Source: SBBG01 sp033717875 (GTDB taxonomy: Bacteria; Pseudomonadota; Gammaproteobacteria; Ga0077554; Ga007554). From it: a DNA stretch of 64,000 nucleotides. Shown here one piece after another: positions 1 to 8,600 of this stretch; position 1 is the first letter of the stretch, and each line of letters opens with the position of its first letter. The stretch lies in NCBI GenBank assembly GCA_033717875.1, contig JADDKJ010000012.1, positions 1-64,000 of the forward strand, given 5' to 3'. A program made the translations under genes and the position numbers. The notes beneath the pieces are model-generated. The model made no database searches. It was not told where the DNA came from and was given only the letters and a program-made list of their open reading frames with translations.

Positions 1-446
1 TGCGTATAGTAGCCATTGCGAAATCATGCCAGTTTTTGCAAAGCTTATAAACACTGAAAACCGGCTTCCAGCAAGGCTTTCCAGCGAATACATGGCCATT
101 TTTACCCACACTCTTTCACGAAGACCCTATCTTGAAAAACGCCGAGGGTGTCCCTCATCAAGTTCACTGGCACGCCTTCGAGCCAATGGGTTCTTGTAAA
201 GAGTGTGTTACTTCTTCCGTCCCCATCTGAGCCCGGCCACCAAAAGGTTCTCTCGATCGGTGCCGGTTTCGCCCAGGCCATGCCTCACGGGCATCGGGTT
301 CTCACCGTCCCAAGGCAACGCCAGTGCGCCGAATCTTTTCAAGGGCAAAGGGTTCAGGTACAGTGGTTCTGGCAACGCTTTCAAAAACCAAGGTAGCGTC
401 AAGTACCGTGTTCTTTTCACTTACATCGTTCAGCGCGCCATCGCGT
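1..446. other. integron cassette segment without a convincing gene (left end open)
   Basis: This 446-bp stretch precedes the first attC and is the body of a cassette whose left boundary lies outside the window. From about 141 it is nearly identical to 577-880 in the next cassette. The forward ORFs of the two copies do not stay in the same frame, so neither looks like a conserved protein. The best conserved reading is on the minus strand. The cassette may be non-coding or decayed. I see nothing recognisable in 1-140. Confidence 0.55.
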
Positions 447-568
447 TCTAACACGCCGCTCAAAGCGGACGCGCCTGAGCGAGGCTTTGTTCAAGTTTTG
501 GGGTAATATTTTCACGGTGTCTGGCTCGCGAGCTTACTGGCCGGCGCGCCCCTTAGCTGTGCGTTAGA
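447..568 (+). repeat. attC recombination site 1
   Basis: R'' is the TCTAAC at 447-452 and R' is the GTTAGAG at 563-569. Between them lie complementary arms (GGACGCGCC near the left, GGCGCGCCCC near the right) able to fold into the attC hairpin. A candidate ORF ends on the TAA inside R'', the usual arrangement for cassettes read toward the attC. The same site recurs almost unchanged at 880-1016. Confidence 0.8.
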
Positions 569-879
569 GCGCTCCCCGAAGGGTGTCCCTCATCCAGTTC
601 ACTGGCACGCCTTCAAGCCAATGGGTTCTTACAAAGGATGTTACTTCTCCCACCTGCATCCGAGCCCGGCTACCGAAGGGTTCTTCTCGATCGGTGCCGG
701 TTCCGCCCAGGCCATGCCTCACGGGCATCGGGTTCTCACCGTCCCAAGGCAAAGCCAGTGCGCCGAATCTTTTCAAGGGCAAAGGGTTCAGGTACAGTGG
801 TTCTGGCAGAGTTTTCAAAAACCAAGGAGTGTCAAGTACCGTGTTCTTTTCGCATACATCGTTCAGCGCGCCACCGCGT
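569..879. other. second, near-duplicate cassette body without a convincing gene
   Basis: Near copy of 141-446. Small indels between the copies shift the forward frames in the middle while both still reach the TAA of R''. That argues against a conserved forward protein. The minus-strand reading is better conserved between the copies but has no recognisable domain. I treat it as a duplicated cassette of unknown, possibly non-coding, content. Confidence 0.5.
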
Positions 880-1016
880 TCTAACACGCCGCTCAAAGGG
901 ACGCGCCTGAGCGAGGCTTTGTTCGAGTTTTGGGGTAATATTTTCACGGTGTCGGGCTCGCGGGCTCGCGGGCTCGCGAGCTCACTGGCCGGCGCGCCCC
1001 TTAGCTGTGCGTTAGC
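880..1016 (+). repeat. attC recombination site 2, with expanded loop
   Basis: R'' is TTCTAAC at 879-885 and R' is GTTAGCC at 1011-1017. It matches attC 1 over most of its length, but the variable terminal structure is longer: the unit GGGCTCGCG is present in tandem around 955-980, where attC 1 has one related copy. The conserved stem arms are unchanged, so the expansion is in the part of attC that tolerates change. Confidence 0.8.
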
Positions 1017-1063
1017 CCGCTTCTCACGTGACACGTCCGCAAGTTTTCAGTTTTCAGGAGCAT

Positions 1064-2005
1064 ATGGAACAAATATCCGTTAACAACGAATGGTCTCGAC
1101 TGGAAGCCGTTATTCTCGGCATCGCGCCAGAATTGTATTTTCCAGCAATGCACCCCATCGAATTGGAGCCCGTGAACCCGTGGTGGCAAAGGGCTTCGGT
1201 AGCCATGCTCCATACGATTGCAAAGGGCCGCCGTGCCCCTGCATGGATTACCCAGAAGTATGTTGCTGAACTGGAAACGTTGCGGAAGGTTCTTCTTGAG
1301 CATGGTGTCACCGTACATCGCCCAGTTCCCATCACGCCATTAGCAGAAGAACCGTTAGGGCTTGGTCAGATGTTTGCCCGTGACCCAATTATGGCTGTTG
1401 GCAACACTCTGATTGTCGGGCAACTTCAAATCGACATGCGCCGCAAAGAGCGCCGAGGACTCGGCTCTCTATTGAGTGCCTTGTCAGACAATAGCACGCG
1501 CGTCGCTTCTGTTTCCTCCGATGACATCTTTCTTGAGGGGGGTGACATCATCGTAGATTTACCTTACGTTTACGTCGGGGTAGGCAAGTATGCCAGCAAT
1601 GCCAAGGGCGTGGAGTGGCTACAAAGCCAGTTAGGAACGACAGCAAAAGTAATCCCCGTACCGCTGGCTGTTTCTGGGATTCTCCATCTGGATTGTTGCA
1701 TGACGCTGATCGGACATCGACTAGGAATCATTCATCGCGAGTCACTGGTCAACCCTTTGCCGCCGCCTCTCGATACGTATGAATTCATCGAAGTTGACGC
1801 ACGCACTCGTCACGAGTTGGGGACGAATGTCTTGGTTTTAGACGCCAAGACTATCATCGTTCAGTCACGGCATGTTCAGCTACAACAGAGTCTACGAGAA
1901 CGGGGGTTTCGAGTCATTCCGCTTGACTTCGGTTGGCATGCTCGGCTGGGTGGCGCGTTTAGGTGTGCCACCGCCCCCATTCGCCGAAGCAAGGACGCGG
2001 GCTAA
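1064..2005 (+). CDS. cassette-borne amidinotransferase / guanidino-modifying enzyme
   Basis: 313 residues in the GME superfamily (Amidinotransf fold: amidinotransferases, arginine deiminases, dimethylargininase). These enzymes attack a guanidino carbon with a cysteine. Visible motifs are the FARDP block (Asp107), LEGGD (157-161), the catalytic His in HLD (His208, Asp210) and the C-terminal nucleophile in GGAFRCAT (Cys301), so the catalytic set looks complete. I chose the ATG at 1064 because AGGAG precedes it; a GTG at 1028 is also in frame. The gene ends on the TAA inside its attC R''. Whether it transfers an amidino group or hydrolyses its substrate cannot be told from these motifs. GC and style differ from the flanking cassettes, as expected of independently acquired cassettes. 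Confidence 0.8.
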   Translation: MEQISVNNEWSRLEAVILGIAPELYFPAMHPIELEPVNPWWQRASVAMLHTIAKGRRAPAWITQKYVAELETLRKVLLEHGVTVHRPVPITPLAEEPLGLGQMFARDPIMAVGNTLIVGQLQIDMRRKERRGLGSLLSALSDNSTRVASVSSDDIFLEGGDIIVDLPYVYVGVGKYASNAKGVEWLQSQLGTTAKVIPVPLAVSGILHLDCCMTLIGHRLGIIHRESLVNPLPPPLDTYEFIEVDARTRHELGTNVLVLDAKTIIVQSRHVQLQQSLRERGFRVIPLDFGWHARLGGAFRCATAPIRRSKDAG

Positions 2006-2058
2006 CATTGCGTTCGAGAGGGACGCGCCAAAAGCGGCGCGCCCCTCAACTTTACGTT
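2001..2058 (+). repeat. attC site 3, left part; interrupted at R' by a MITE
   Basis: R'' GCTAACA begins at 2001 and paired arms GGGACGCGCC and GGCGCGCCCC follow. The site runs to CGTT at 2055-2058, where a 159-bp element begins. The R' core resumes as GTTAGCG at 2218-2224. Removing the element and one GTT restores a normal short attC. Confidence 0.8.
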
Positions 2059-2217
2059 GAGGCTGTAGAAAAACCTCTGGACAGGGAATTTTTATGAACG
2101 CGGAAAAATTTCGACCTCCTGAGATGCTCTGTATTCAGAGATCTCACCCCACGGAGGGGTTTTGCTATCCACTGATTTTCGCCTTCTCGGCATTTCAGAG
2201 AGTTTTTCTACAGCCTC
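2059..2217. mobile_element. 159-bp MITE inserted in attC 3 (copy 1)
   Basis: The element starts with GAGGCTGTAGAAAAAC and ends with its exact reverse complement, and is flanked on both sides by GTT (or CGTT if the last C is counted as target). It carries no gene. Inside is a stem (CCTCC-TGAGAT paired with ATCTCA and GGAGG) followed by GGTTTT, which resembles a terminator. Copy 2 at 9584-9742 is identical. The ends match the terminal repeats of the IS at 3133-4889, which could supply transposase for it. Confidence 0.85.
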
Positions 2218-2236
2218 GTTAGCGCTACAGATCCAC

Positions 2237-2291
2237 GTCAATACATATTGACACCTTGACCATGCGTCAACTATTATTGACGCATGGTCAA
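2237..2291 (+). promoter_or_regulatory. promoter with three TTGAC/GTCAA palindromes; predicted leaderless start
   Basis: Three inverted repeats of TTGAC/GTCAA lie at 2237-2252, 2256-2270 and 2277-2291, with centres 18.5 and 21 bp apart. The second and third are also reverse complements of each other. A consensus -35 (TTGACA, 2248-2253) and a -10 (TATTAT, 2272-2277, 18-bp spacing) are embedded among them. Transcription would start about at 2284, the A of the HTH gene's ATG, and no ribosome-binding site precedes that ATG. The third palindrome covers the start codon. Autorepression by the encoded HTH protein is the natural inference. Confidence 0.65.
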
Positions 2292-2505
2292 TCTTAAATC
2301 ACTCCCTTCCCCCAATGATCCTGCTGAAGCTTTGGCGGCGGTCGTAGCCTTACGCTTAATGGCAGATAAGTTGGAACGTAGTGCCGTAAACACTGCGCTT
2401 GAACAAGGTTGGTCATGGTCTCAGATTGCTGAAGCGCTTGGTGTATCCAAACAGGCGGCCCATAAACGTTTAGCAACAATCCTTTCCAAGCCAAATTCGA
2501 AATAG
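2284..2505 (+). CDS. small helix-turn-helix protein of a two-gene cassette
   Basis: 73 residues, mostly helical. The C-terminal half holds a clear helix-turn-helix: WSQIAEALGVSKQAAHKRL at about 46-64, with the usual Ala and Gly of the turn. No sensor domain is present. The ATG lies inside a palindrome of its own promoter and has no Shine-Dalgarno sequence, consistent with a leaderless mRNA. The downstream Clp-N gene starts 9 bp after its stop, so the two are co-transcribed and form one cassette. Likely role: autoregulator of the pair. Confidence 0.75.
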   Translation: MVNLKSLPSPNDPAEALAAVVALRLMADKLERSAVNTALEQGWSWSQIAEALGVSKQAAHKRLATILSKPNSK

Positions 2506-2514
2506 GAGCCTTGT

Positions 2515-3039
2515 ATGTTTAGTAAGATCAAGCAGCGTTTCCGCGATATGAGTACCATCAAGGCGCTTTGTTTAGGGGCGGAGAAACATGCGAACGCAAA
2601 TGGTCAGAAAGAGCCTGGAGCAGAACATTTTGTTCTAGCTGCGCTAGAATTACCCGACGGGACGGCACGTAAAGCTTTTGATCGAATACACATTGACCCA
2701 GAAGGTTTTCGTGCCGCGATCACTCAACAATACCAAGATGCATTGCGAAATATCGGGATCGAGATGCCGCAACATTCCGCCATCAGCGACGCCACAGCAC
2801 CTATACCTCCCGGCACTGGACTTTATAATGCACAGCCCTCAGCTCAAGCACTGATGCACCAGCTGGTTCACCAAAGAAAGGTTGAGTCGAACGCGCCGTT
2901 ACTGGGAGCACATGTCATCCTAGCAGTTACCAGCGCTCAATATGGTGTGGCTGTGCGTGCACTTCAAGCCATGGGCGTTGACCTTACGAGGCTTGCTGAA
3001 GCGGCAACAACAGAAATCAATGCACTTCGCACAGTATAA
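2515..3039 (+). CDS. stand-alone Clp N-terminal (Clp_N) domain protein
   Basis: 174 residues resembling the duplicated four-helix N domain of ClpA/ClpB/ClpC without any AAA+ module. The first repeat is around 15-75 (EKHANANGQKEPGAEHFVLA) and the second around 105-165 (AQALMHQLV..GAHVILAV). In Clp ATPases this domain binds substrates and adaptors. A free copy could act as a decoy, an adaptor or a peptide sensor; that is inference. A good AGGAG precedes the ATG. The upstream gene is the HTH protein under a palindromic operator, so the pair resembles a regulated sensor/effector unit carried as an integron cassette. Confidence 0.75.
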   Translation: MFSKIKQRFRDMSTIKALCLGAEKHANANGQKEPGAEHFVLAALELPDGTARKAFDRIHIDPEGFRAAITQQYQDALRNIGIEMPQHSAISDATAPIPPGTGLYNAQPSAQALMHQLVHQRKVESNAPLLGAHVILAVTSAQYGVAVRALQAMGVDLTRLAEAATTEINALRTV

Positions 3040-3056
3040 AGATGCAATCACATAGC

Positions 3057-3132
3057 GCTAACAATTCGCTCAACACGGACGTGCAAAAGCGCCGCTTTGC
3101 TCTGCTTTTACACGCCGGTTAGCTCAAACGTT
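3057..3132 (+). repeat. attC site 4, left part; interrupted at R' by an IS1182-type element
   Basis: R'' GCTAACA begins at 3058. The site has the long GC-rich hairpin typical of environmental attC sites and the left-side GGTTAGCT motif at 3117-3124. It reads to CGTT at 3129-3132, where the IS begins; GTTAGAG resumes at 4890. The attC belongs to the HTH/Clp-N cassette. Confidence 0.8.
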
Positions 3133-4889
3133 GAGGCTGTAGAAAAACCCCCTTCTTGTGAAAAATCCGCTCTCCGATCTGGCATAATCCCTCTACGGCA
3201 TTGAATGCAGACGGTGGCGAAAATGGCACGCTATAAACCGGTTCACAAAGGTCTAAAACTTCTGCCTGTCGATTTCGACCGGCAAGTGCTCCCCGGCAGT
3301 TTTGAACACGCGCTTTGCCACCTGGTCGATCACGAGCTCGACCTCTCGGACTTCCATTCCCGTTACAAGAACGACATTGAAGGCGCCCCCGCCTTTAATC
3401 CCGCCGCACTCATCAAAATCATTCTTTTGGCATACAGCCGCGGCATCATCACCAGCCGCAAGATAGAGGCGGCCTGCCGCGAGAATGTGTTGTTCATCGC
3501 CGTATCAGGTGACAGTCAACCACACTTCACCACGCTCGCCACGTTTGTCTCGGAATTGGGCGATACCGCGGCCAAACTGTTTGCCCAAGTCCTGCTGATC
3601 TGCGACCGGCAAGGGCTCATCGGGCGTGAGATGTTCGCCATCGATGGGGGCAAGCTGCCGTCCAACGCCAGCAAGGCCAAATCGGGCAAGCGGGCCGACT
3701 ACCAACGCCAGGTGGCCAAGATGGAAGCCGCCGCCCGGAAGATACTGGACAAACACCGCCAGGCGGATACCGCACCCAGCGACGCGGCCGTGGCGGCGCG
3801 TGAGGCCAGGAAGCTGGCGCGGCTGCAGAAAGAAGCTCGGCAACTGCGCGAGTGGTTGGACAAAAACACCGAAGACCGCAAAGGTGCCAAAGGCGCGGTG
3901 CGCCTGTCCAACCGCACCGACAATGAATCGGCCAAGATGGCCACCGGCAAAGGCGTTGTTCAAGGCTATACCGGCGTGGCGGCGGTGGATGAGAAGACGC
4001 AAATCATCGTCGATGCCCAAGCTCATGGCACCGGATCGGAACAGGAACTGTTGCTGCCGGTGGTCACGGCCACCGACGCGTATCGGACAACCACGACCGT
4101 CATTGCGGCCGATTCGGGTTATCATTCCGAAGCCAATCTCAAGGCACTTGCCGGCCAACAGATCGACGCCTATATTCCTGATAATGGCTACCGTAAGCGC
4201 GATGAGCGTTATGCCGATCAAGACATCCATAAAGTCAAACCGGACCCGTTGTGGGACAAGACAAAGAAACCCAAGAAAACAGCGTGCTACACGCCGACCG
4301 ATTTCACGCTTGCCGAAGACCACACACACTGCCTCTGCCCCGCCGGCAAGCGCTTGTACAGGAACGGCTCGAACTGCACCCTCGGCGGCAGAACAGCGAT
4401 GAAATTCGCCGGCGCCCAGCAAGACTGCGTGCCCTGCGATCGCCGCCATGAATGCCTGCGCACCCCCGAAAAAACGAAAACGCGCGCCAAGTCGCCTTCT
4501 TCCAGGGCAAACGGCCGGGACAGGAGAGCCATACCGACCGGATGAAAGTCAAGATTGACTCCGCCCTGGGCAAGGAGATGATCACCCGGCGTTTCGCCAC
4601 CGTCGAGCCGGTATTCGGCAATCTGCGCGGCAGAGCCAAGGTGGACGGACAGTGGAAGCTGTATTGCCTGATGCACAATATTGAGAAACTGGCACATCAT
4701 GGTTATGCAAGGGCATGAACAACCGTTATCCATGCTGTATTGCGTTGGATATACGTCTCAAAGGGCTATGTTTGCATAGGAACGAACGCGCTCAATCAAA
4801 AAATCGAGCGAGACTGATGGACGCCTATTTCAAAAAAATCGACACCGAGGCTGAAGAGGGTATTTAGAAGCGGGTTTTTCTACAGCGTC
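3133..4889 (+). mobile_element. IS1182-type insertion sequence inserted at the attC R' core
   Basis: 1757-bp element with imperfect 24-bp terminal inverted repeats (two mismatches) that begin GAGGCTGTAGAAAAACCC on the left and GACGCTGTAGAAAAACCC on the right. GTT is present on both flanks. The first 17 bases of the left end are shared with the two MITEs in this array, and all three elements occupy the same position within attC. It encodes one frameshifted transposase. No passenger gene is seen. Confidence 0.85.
3223..4718 (+). pseudogene. IS1182-family transposase, split by a -1 frameshift
   Basis: The N-terminal part (DUF772-type region, FNPAALIKIILLAYSRGI) and two catalytic-Asp regions (FAIDGGKLPSN and AADSGYHSE) are in one frame, which runs to a stop at 4545. 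The third acidic block (RRFATVEPVFGNLRG) and the C-terminus continue in the -1 frame to 4718. The frames overlap at a six-A run near 4470-4475, so slippage at GAAAAAAC could join them; otherwise the gene is broken. A normal family member would be one ORF of about this combined size (~495 codons). Start chosen at the ATG before ARYKPVHKG. Two nearby MITEs with the same ends imply that an active transposase existed recently. Confidence 0.75.
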
Positions 4890-4907
4890 GTTAGAGCGCA
4901 TAAAGTC

Positions 4908-5549
4908 ATGGCAGGGCACACAACGGCAGAGGAGATCGAAAAGGAGTTCGCCTCGAAAATGGGAGGCGACCTCGGACGAATCTTCTACGCCCTGTATAAG
5001 GAAGTCGTTTGGGTACATGCAAAATGGCAGGAGTATCGAAAGCTATTTGGCACCGACTCTGAGCGCATAGCTCTCCTGAATCGAACCGCAAGTTTCTTCT
5101 TCAACATCGTTCAGGATGGTATTTGGGAAGACGTCCTGCTACACATCTCACGGTTAACTGATCCTCCACGCTCAGTTGGAAGGGACAACCTGACGATCAA
5201 ACTACTACCGTCCCTCATCCAAGACAATGCACTCCGAACCGAGGTTGAAAAGCTGGTAGCGGTCTGCGTTGAGAGAGCCGAATTTGCTCGGGAGCATAGA
5301 AACAGACGACTGGCGCATCGTGACCTGCTCCATGCGACCGAGCCGCCTGCAGCTCCGTTCAGTGGCATCAGTAGGGCGCATATCGAGCAGATGCTGCTCG
5401 CCCTGCGCAACCTAATGAACCGACTGGACGGGCACTTCCGTGATACGACGGTTGCGTACGAGCGTTTTATTACTTCAAATGGCGCAGAGAACCTGTTGAG
5501 CGCACTGCAACGTGCGGAAGGCACTCATGGGCGAAAGAATGCGCTCTAA
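4908..5549 (+). CDS. AbiU2-like HEPN-domain protein
   Basis: 213 residues resembling the AbiU2 HEPN family of abortive-infection and toxin-like proteins, which are thought to be RNases. The characteristic segment is YKEVVWVHAKWQEYRKLFG followed by a hydrophobic helix. The RN-X4-H motif is present as RNRRLAH (Arg131-His137), the catalytic signature of active HEPN nucleases. It is the only gene of its cassette: the ATG lies 15 bp after the preceding attC and the stop is the TAA in the next R''. No antitoxin partner is visible, so either it is tolerated without one or the partner is elsewhere. A defence role is inference from the family. Confidence 0.7.
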   Translation: MAGHTTAEEIEKEFASKMGGDLGRIFYALYKEVVWVHAKWQEYRKLFGTDSERIALLNRTASFFFNIVQDGIWEDVLLHISRLTDPPRSVGRDNLTIKLLPSLIQDNALRTEVEKLVAVCVERAEFAREHRNRRLAHRDLLHATEPPAAPFSGISRAHIEQMLLALRNLMNRLDGHFRDTTVAYERFITSNGAENLLSALQRAEGTHGRKNAL

Positions 5550-5664
5550 CACGTCATTCAAGGGGACACGCCTTGGCGAGGCATTTTTAGGTTCACGGGT
5601 ATCATCAGTACGGGGGCGTTGTTCCGGCTTCATCGTTGGCGTGCCCCTTAATTTAACGTTATGC
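5544..5664 (+). repeat. attC recombination site 5
   Basis: R'' is CTCTAAC at 5544-5550 and R' is GTTATGC at 5658-5664. Arms GGGGACACGCC and GGCGTGCCCC pair to form the conserved stem around a long variable middle. Intact, unlike its neighbours on both sides. Confidence 0.8.
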
Positions 5665-5693
5665 CGCTTACACTTATCGAAACGGAGGATACG

Positions 5694-8600
5694 ATGCGTA
5701 AATCGAAAGGCAGGTTGGTCTCCATCGACGAAATTGAGGGCCGGATTACCGGAGATCAACAAAAAGGATCTGGAATCCCGGGTTTACTCGCCGAGATTTG
5801 GGTGAGTGATGAGCGAGGCAGCCGGAAGCTTGGCTCGGCGTACACTGACGCCGATGGCCGGTTCGTGGCGCGAATGTCCGTCGAAGCGGCGACACTTCGG
5901 CCACGTTCGGTGGAGATCGCGGTCATCGACCGCTATGGCACGCTCGTCCACAGACAGTCACTGCACGACTTGCCCTCGGACCGGAAGAAGGTTCAGCCTG
6001 TTCAGGTTCCGGCGGCCACGCTTGAGCGCCACCTCGCTGAGCCGGTCCTGCTCCAACCAGACATTCAGAGCCCCGTAGACGTCCACGCGCTCGTCTCGGG
6101 CCTCGAAAGTCTCGTTCGCGCCGCCTTCCCGGAACTCGATCAGCAGCGCATCGATGAGTTACTCGTGCCGGTCCGCTGCCCACTCCCCTCGCCGTATATG
6201 TTACAGGAACTCGAGCACGAGGCGTTTGGCGTGCTTGCCGGCGACCAAATTTCGATCGAGACGTTCCTGGCGCTGCTTGATAGGCTTGGGCCGATTCCTG
6301 AAGGAGGCACATCCCCCCTCAAACTAAAAGGTTGCGGCTGCGGGGGTTCGCTCCCGGAATCGGGTATGGCGCACAAGCCGTATCTCGCCAAAGAGCGTTT
6401 CCTTCCCGCGGACAAATCCGTGGCAATCATCGCCGCCGCAGCACATCTACAGGCTAGCGGGCGCTTCGGAGAGGAGATTCTCTCACGAGCGCTCTTCCCG
6501 CTCTGCATCACCGAGACGATCGGGAATCTGCACAGGTTCCTGGTTGGATCGCCCGATCAGCCTACCCTGCGTCGGCGTGTTGGCGCAATGCTAGCGCCTT
6601 TTGGCCCATTCCCGGAATGTCCGCCACCACGGGGGCCAAGCCCCGATCTTCATCTCACGTGCGAACCTATCCGCGTCTGCGGTTTCGAGGCACTCGAAGC
6701 ATTCTCAGGCGTGCCTTCGTACTTGATTTCGGGTGTTTCGACCGCAGTTGCGTGCCCAGGCGACGTGATCACGATCACCGGTACGGGCTTCGGGAACGTG
6801 CCGGGACGAGTTCGCTTCGGACCGGTCGAGACGACTGCGACGACATGGACTAGCACGTCGATCACTGTCACCGTCCCGACTGGTGCGGGCAATCCGCTTT
6901 CCCTGGTGCTGCAAAAGGTTACCCTCATGATCTGCGGCCGACTTATTGAGGCAACACCAACGGGAACTATGACCGCAACCTTTGAGATCGGCATGCCGGA
7001 GATTGAGGCGTTCTTCATCGGATCTCCATCCAACCGGCCATACTGCGTCGAGCCGGGAGCACTGATCCCGCTGACGTGGCGCGTTCGCGGCACGACAAGG
7101 GTTCGCGTCGAAATCCTCGACGATGCCGGGCAAGTGGTGTTTGCAAGTGACCCGGCACCTCGGCATGGAATTCTTATCCAGACGTCTGCCCCGCAGACGA
7201 GCCAGACTCTCAGGCTACGAGCTCGCCTCACTGCTACCGGGGCATGCGGCCAGGTTGCGGTCGACCAGTTCGATATATACGTGTATCGTCGGGCGTCGGC
7301 GGTGGTCAACGGGATCGAGATCACCCAGGCGATCCAGTACTACCGCGCGAACCAGCACCTCGACGATGCGACCGATCGCGGCCCCGACAACAGCCTCCGG
7401 CTAGTAACGAACAAGGCAGCCTGGGTCAGGGCCTACCTCCGGAGCGGGCTCGACCCGTCGTTCGAGGGCGGCCGTGTTCCCGGCGTTGACGGCACGCTCA
7501 CCGTCGAGCGACGGGTGAACGGTGTTTGGGGCACCGTCGCAACCATCCGATCGCAGAACGGACCAGTCACGGCAGTCGACTCGTTCCCGACCTACGACGC
7601 GGAAAGGGGCAATATCAACAACTCTCTGAACTTCGTCGTGCCCGCCGCCGTGATGACCGGGCTTCTCAGGTTTACCGTCAATGTCTCCTTCCAGCGGACA
7701 TGCCAGAGCGGATCAGCATCGAGCTCAATCATTGCTGACGTAAACCTGCAACAGACGCTTAACGCCGCCTTCATCACGATCAGCTATACCGGGCCCGATG
7801 CGACCGGGAGGAATATGCTCAACCTTGCGGCTCCTACGCTTCCAGACTGCATCGCCGAGACTGCATGGGCGATGAGAGCCTTTCCCCTCTCCGGGCAGCC
7901 GATCGTCCGGATCGCCGGTACCCTCAACACGACCATGCCATTGAATGACCCACGGACCGCCCCCGGAGCATGCTCGAATAACTGGGGGGCACTGCTGCCC
8001 CGCATCCAGGCACTGGTCACCGCCGACCGCGCCGCCAACCCCGGCAACTGGGTCTACTACGGGATCATCAACAGCGGCATTCCCGTCAACGTTCCGGGCT
8101 GCAACGGGGTAGCGACAGGCGGCCTCCAGGGCCAACCAATAACCTATGCGCACGAGATCGCTCATCAGCTTGGCCTGCCGCATGCGCCCTGCGGGAACGC
8201 CGGCGCGGCCAATCCGAACTACCCGGTTTACGAACCATACGATCTGCCGGTGGACGTTCCGGCGACACCGATCCAGAACACGATCTGGACGATGGCCAGC
8301 ATCGGCGAGTACGGCCTGGACATCGACAACGGGAATATCGCGAATCCCAATACCGCCGAGGACTTTATGTCGTACTGCGGCCCTGCGTGGATATCGGTTT
8401 TTTCCCACAATTTCCTGGTCAACAGGCCGAATCTCACTCCCCTGGCTATTGCGACTGGTAGTGGAGCGAGTAGTGATCGCGTGGTGAGTGACGACGAGAG
8501 GGGATTTGACGTGCGATTAAATACGATCCGTCCACTTATCCATCTACTCGGACGCGTGGACAGCGAAGGCAAAGTAGAAGTGACGAGCGTCGCACGTCTG

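Noticed and set aside
564..1034. Minus-strand 156-codon reading across the second cassette and its attC
   Set aside because: It runs through the attC repeat and lacks any recognised domain. Conservation between the duplicated cassettes reflects DNA copying, so it is not called as a gene.
3505..4449. Long minus-strand reading inside the IS1182-type transposase
   Set aside because: Antisense shadow of a clear transposase in GC-rich DNA; no ribosome-binding site or domain.
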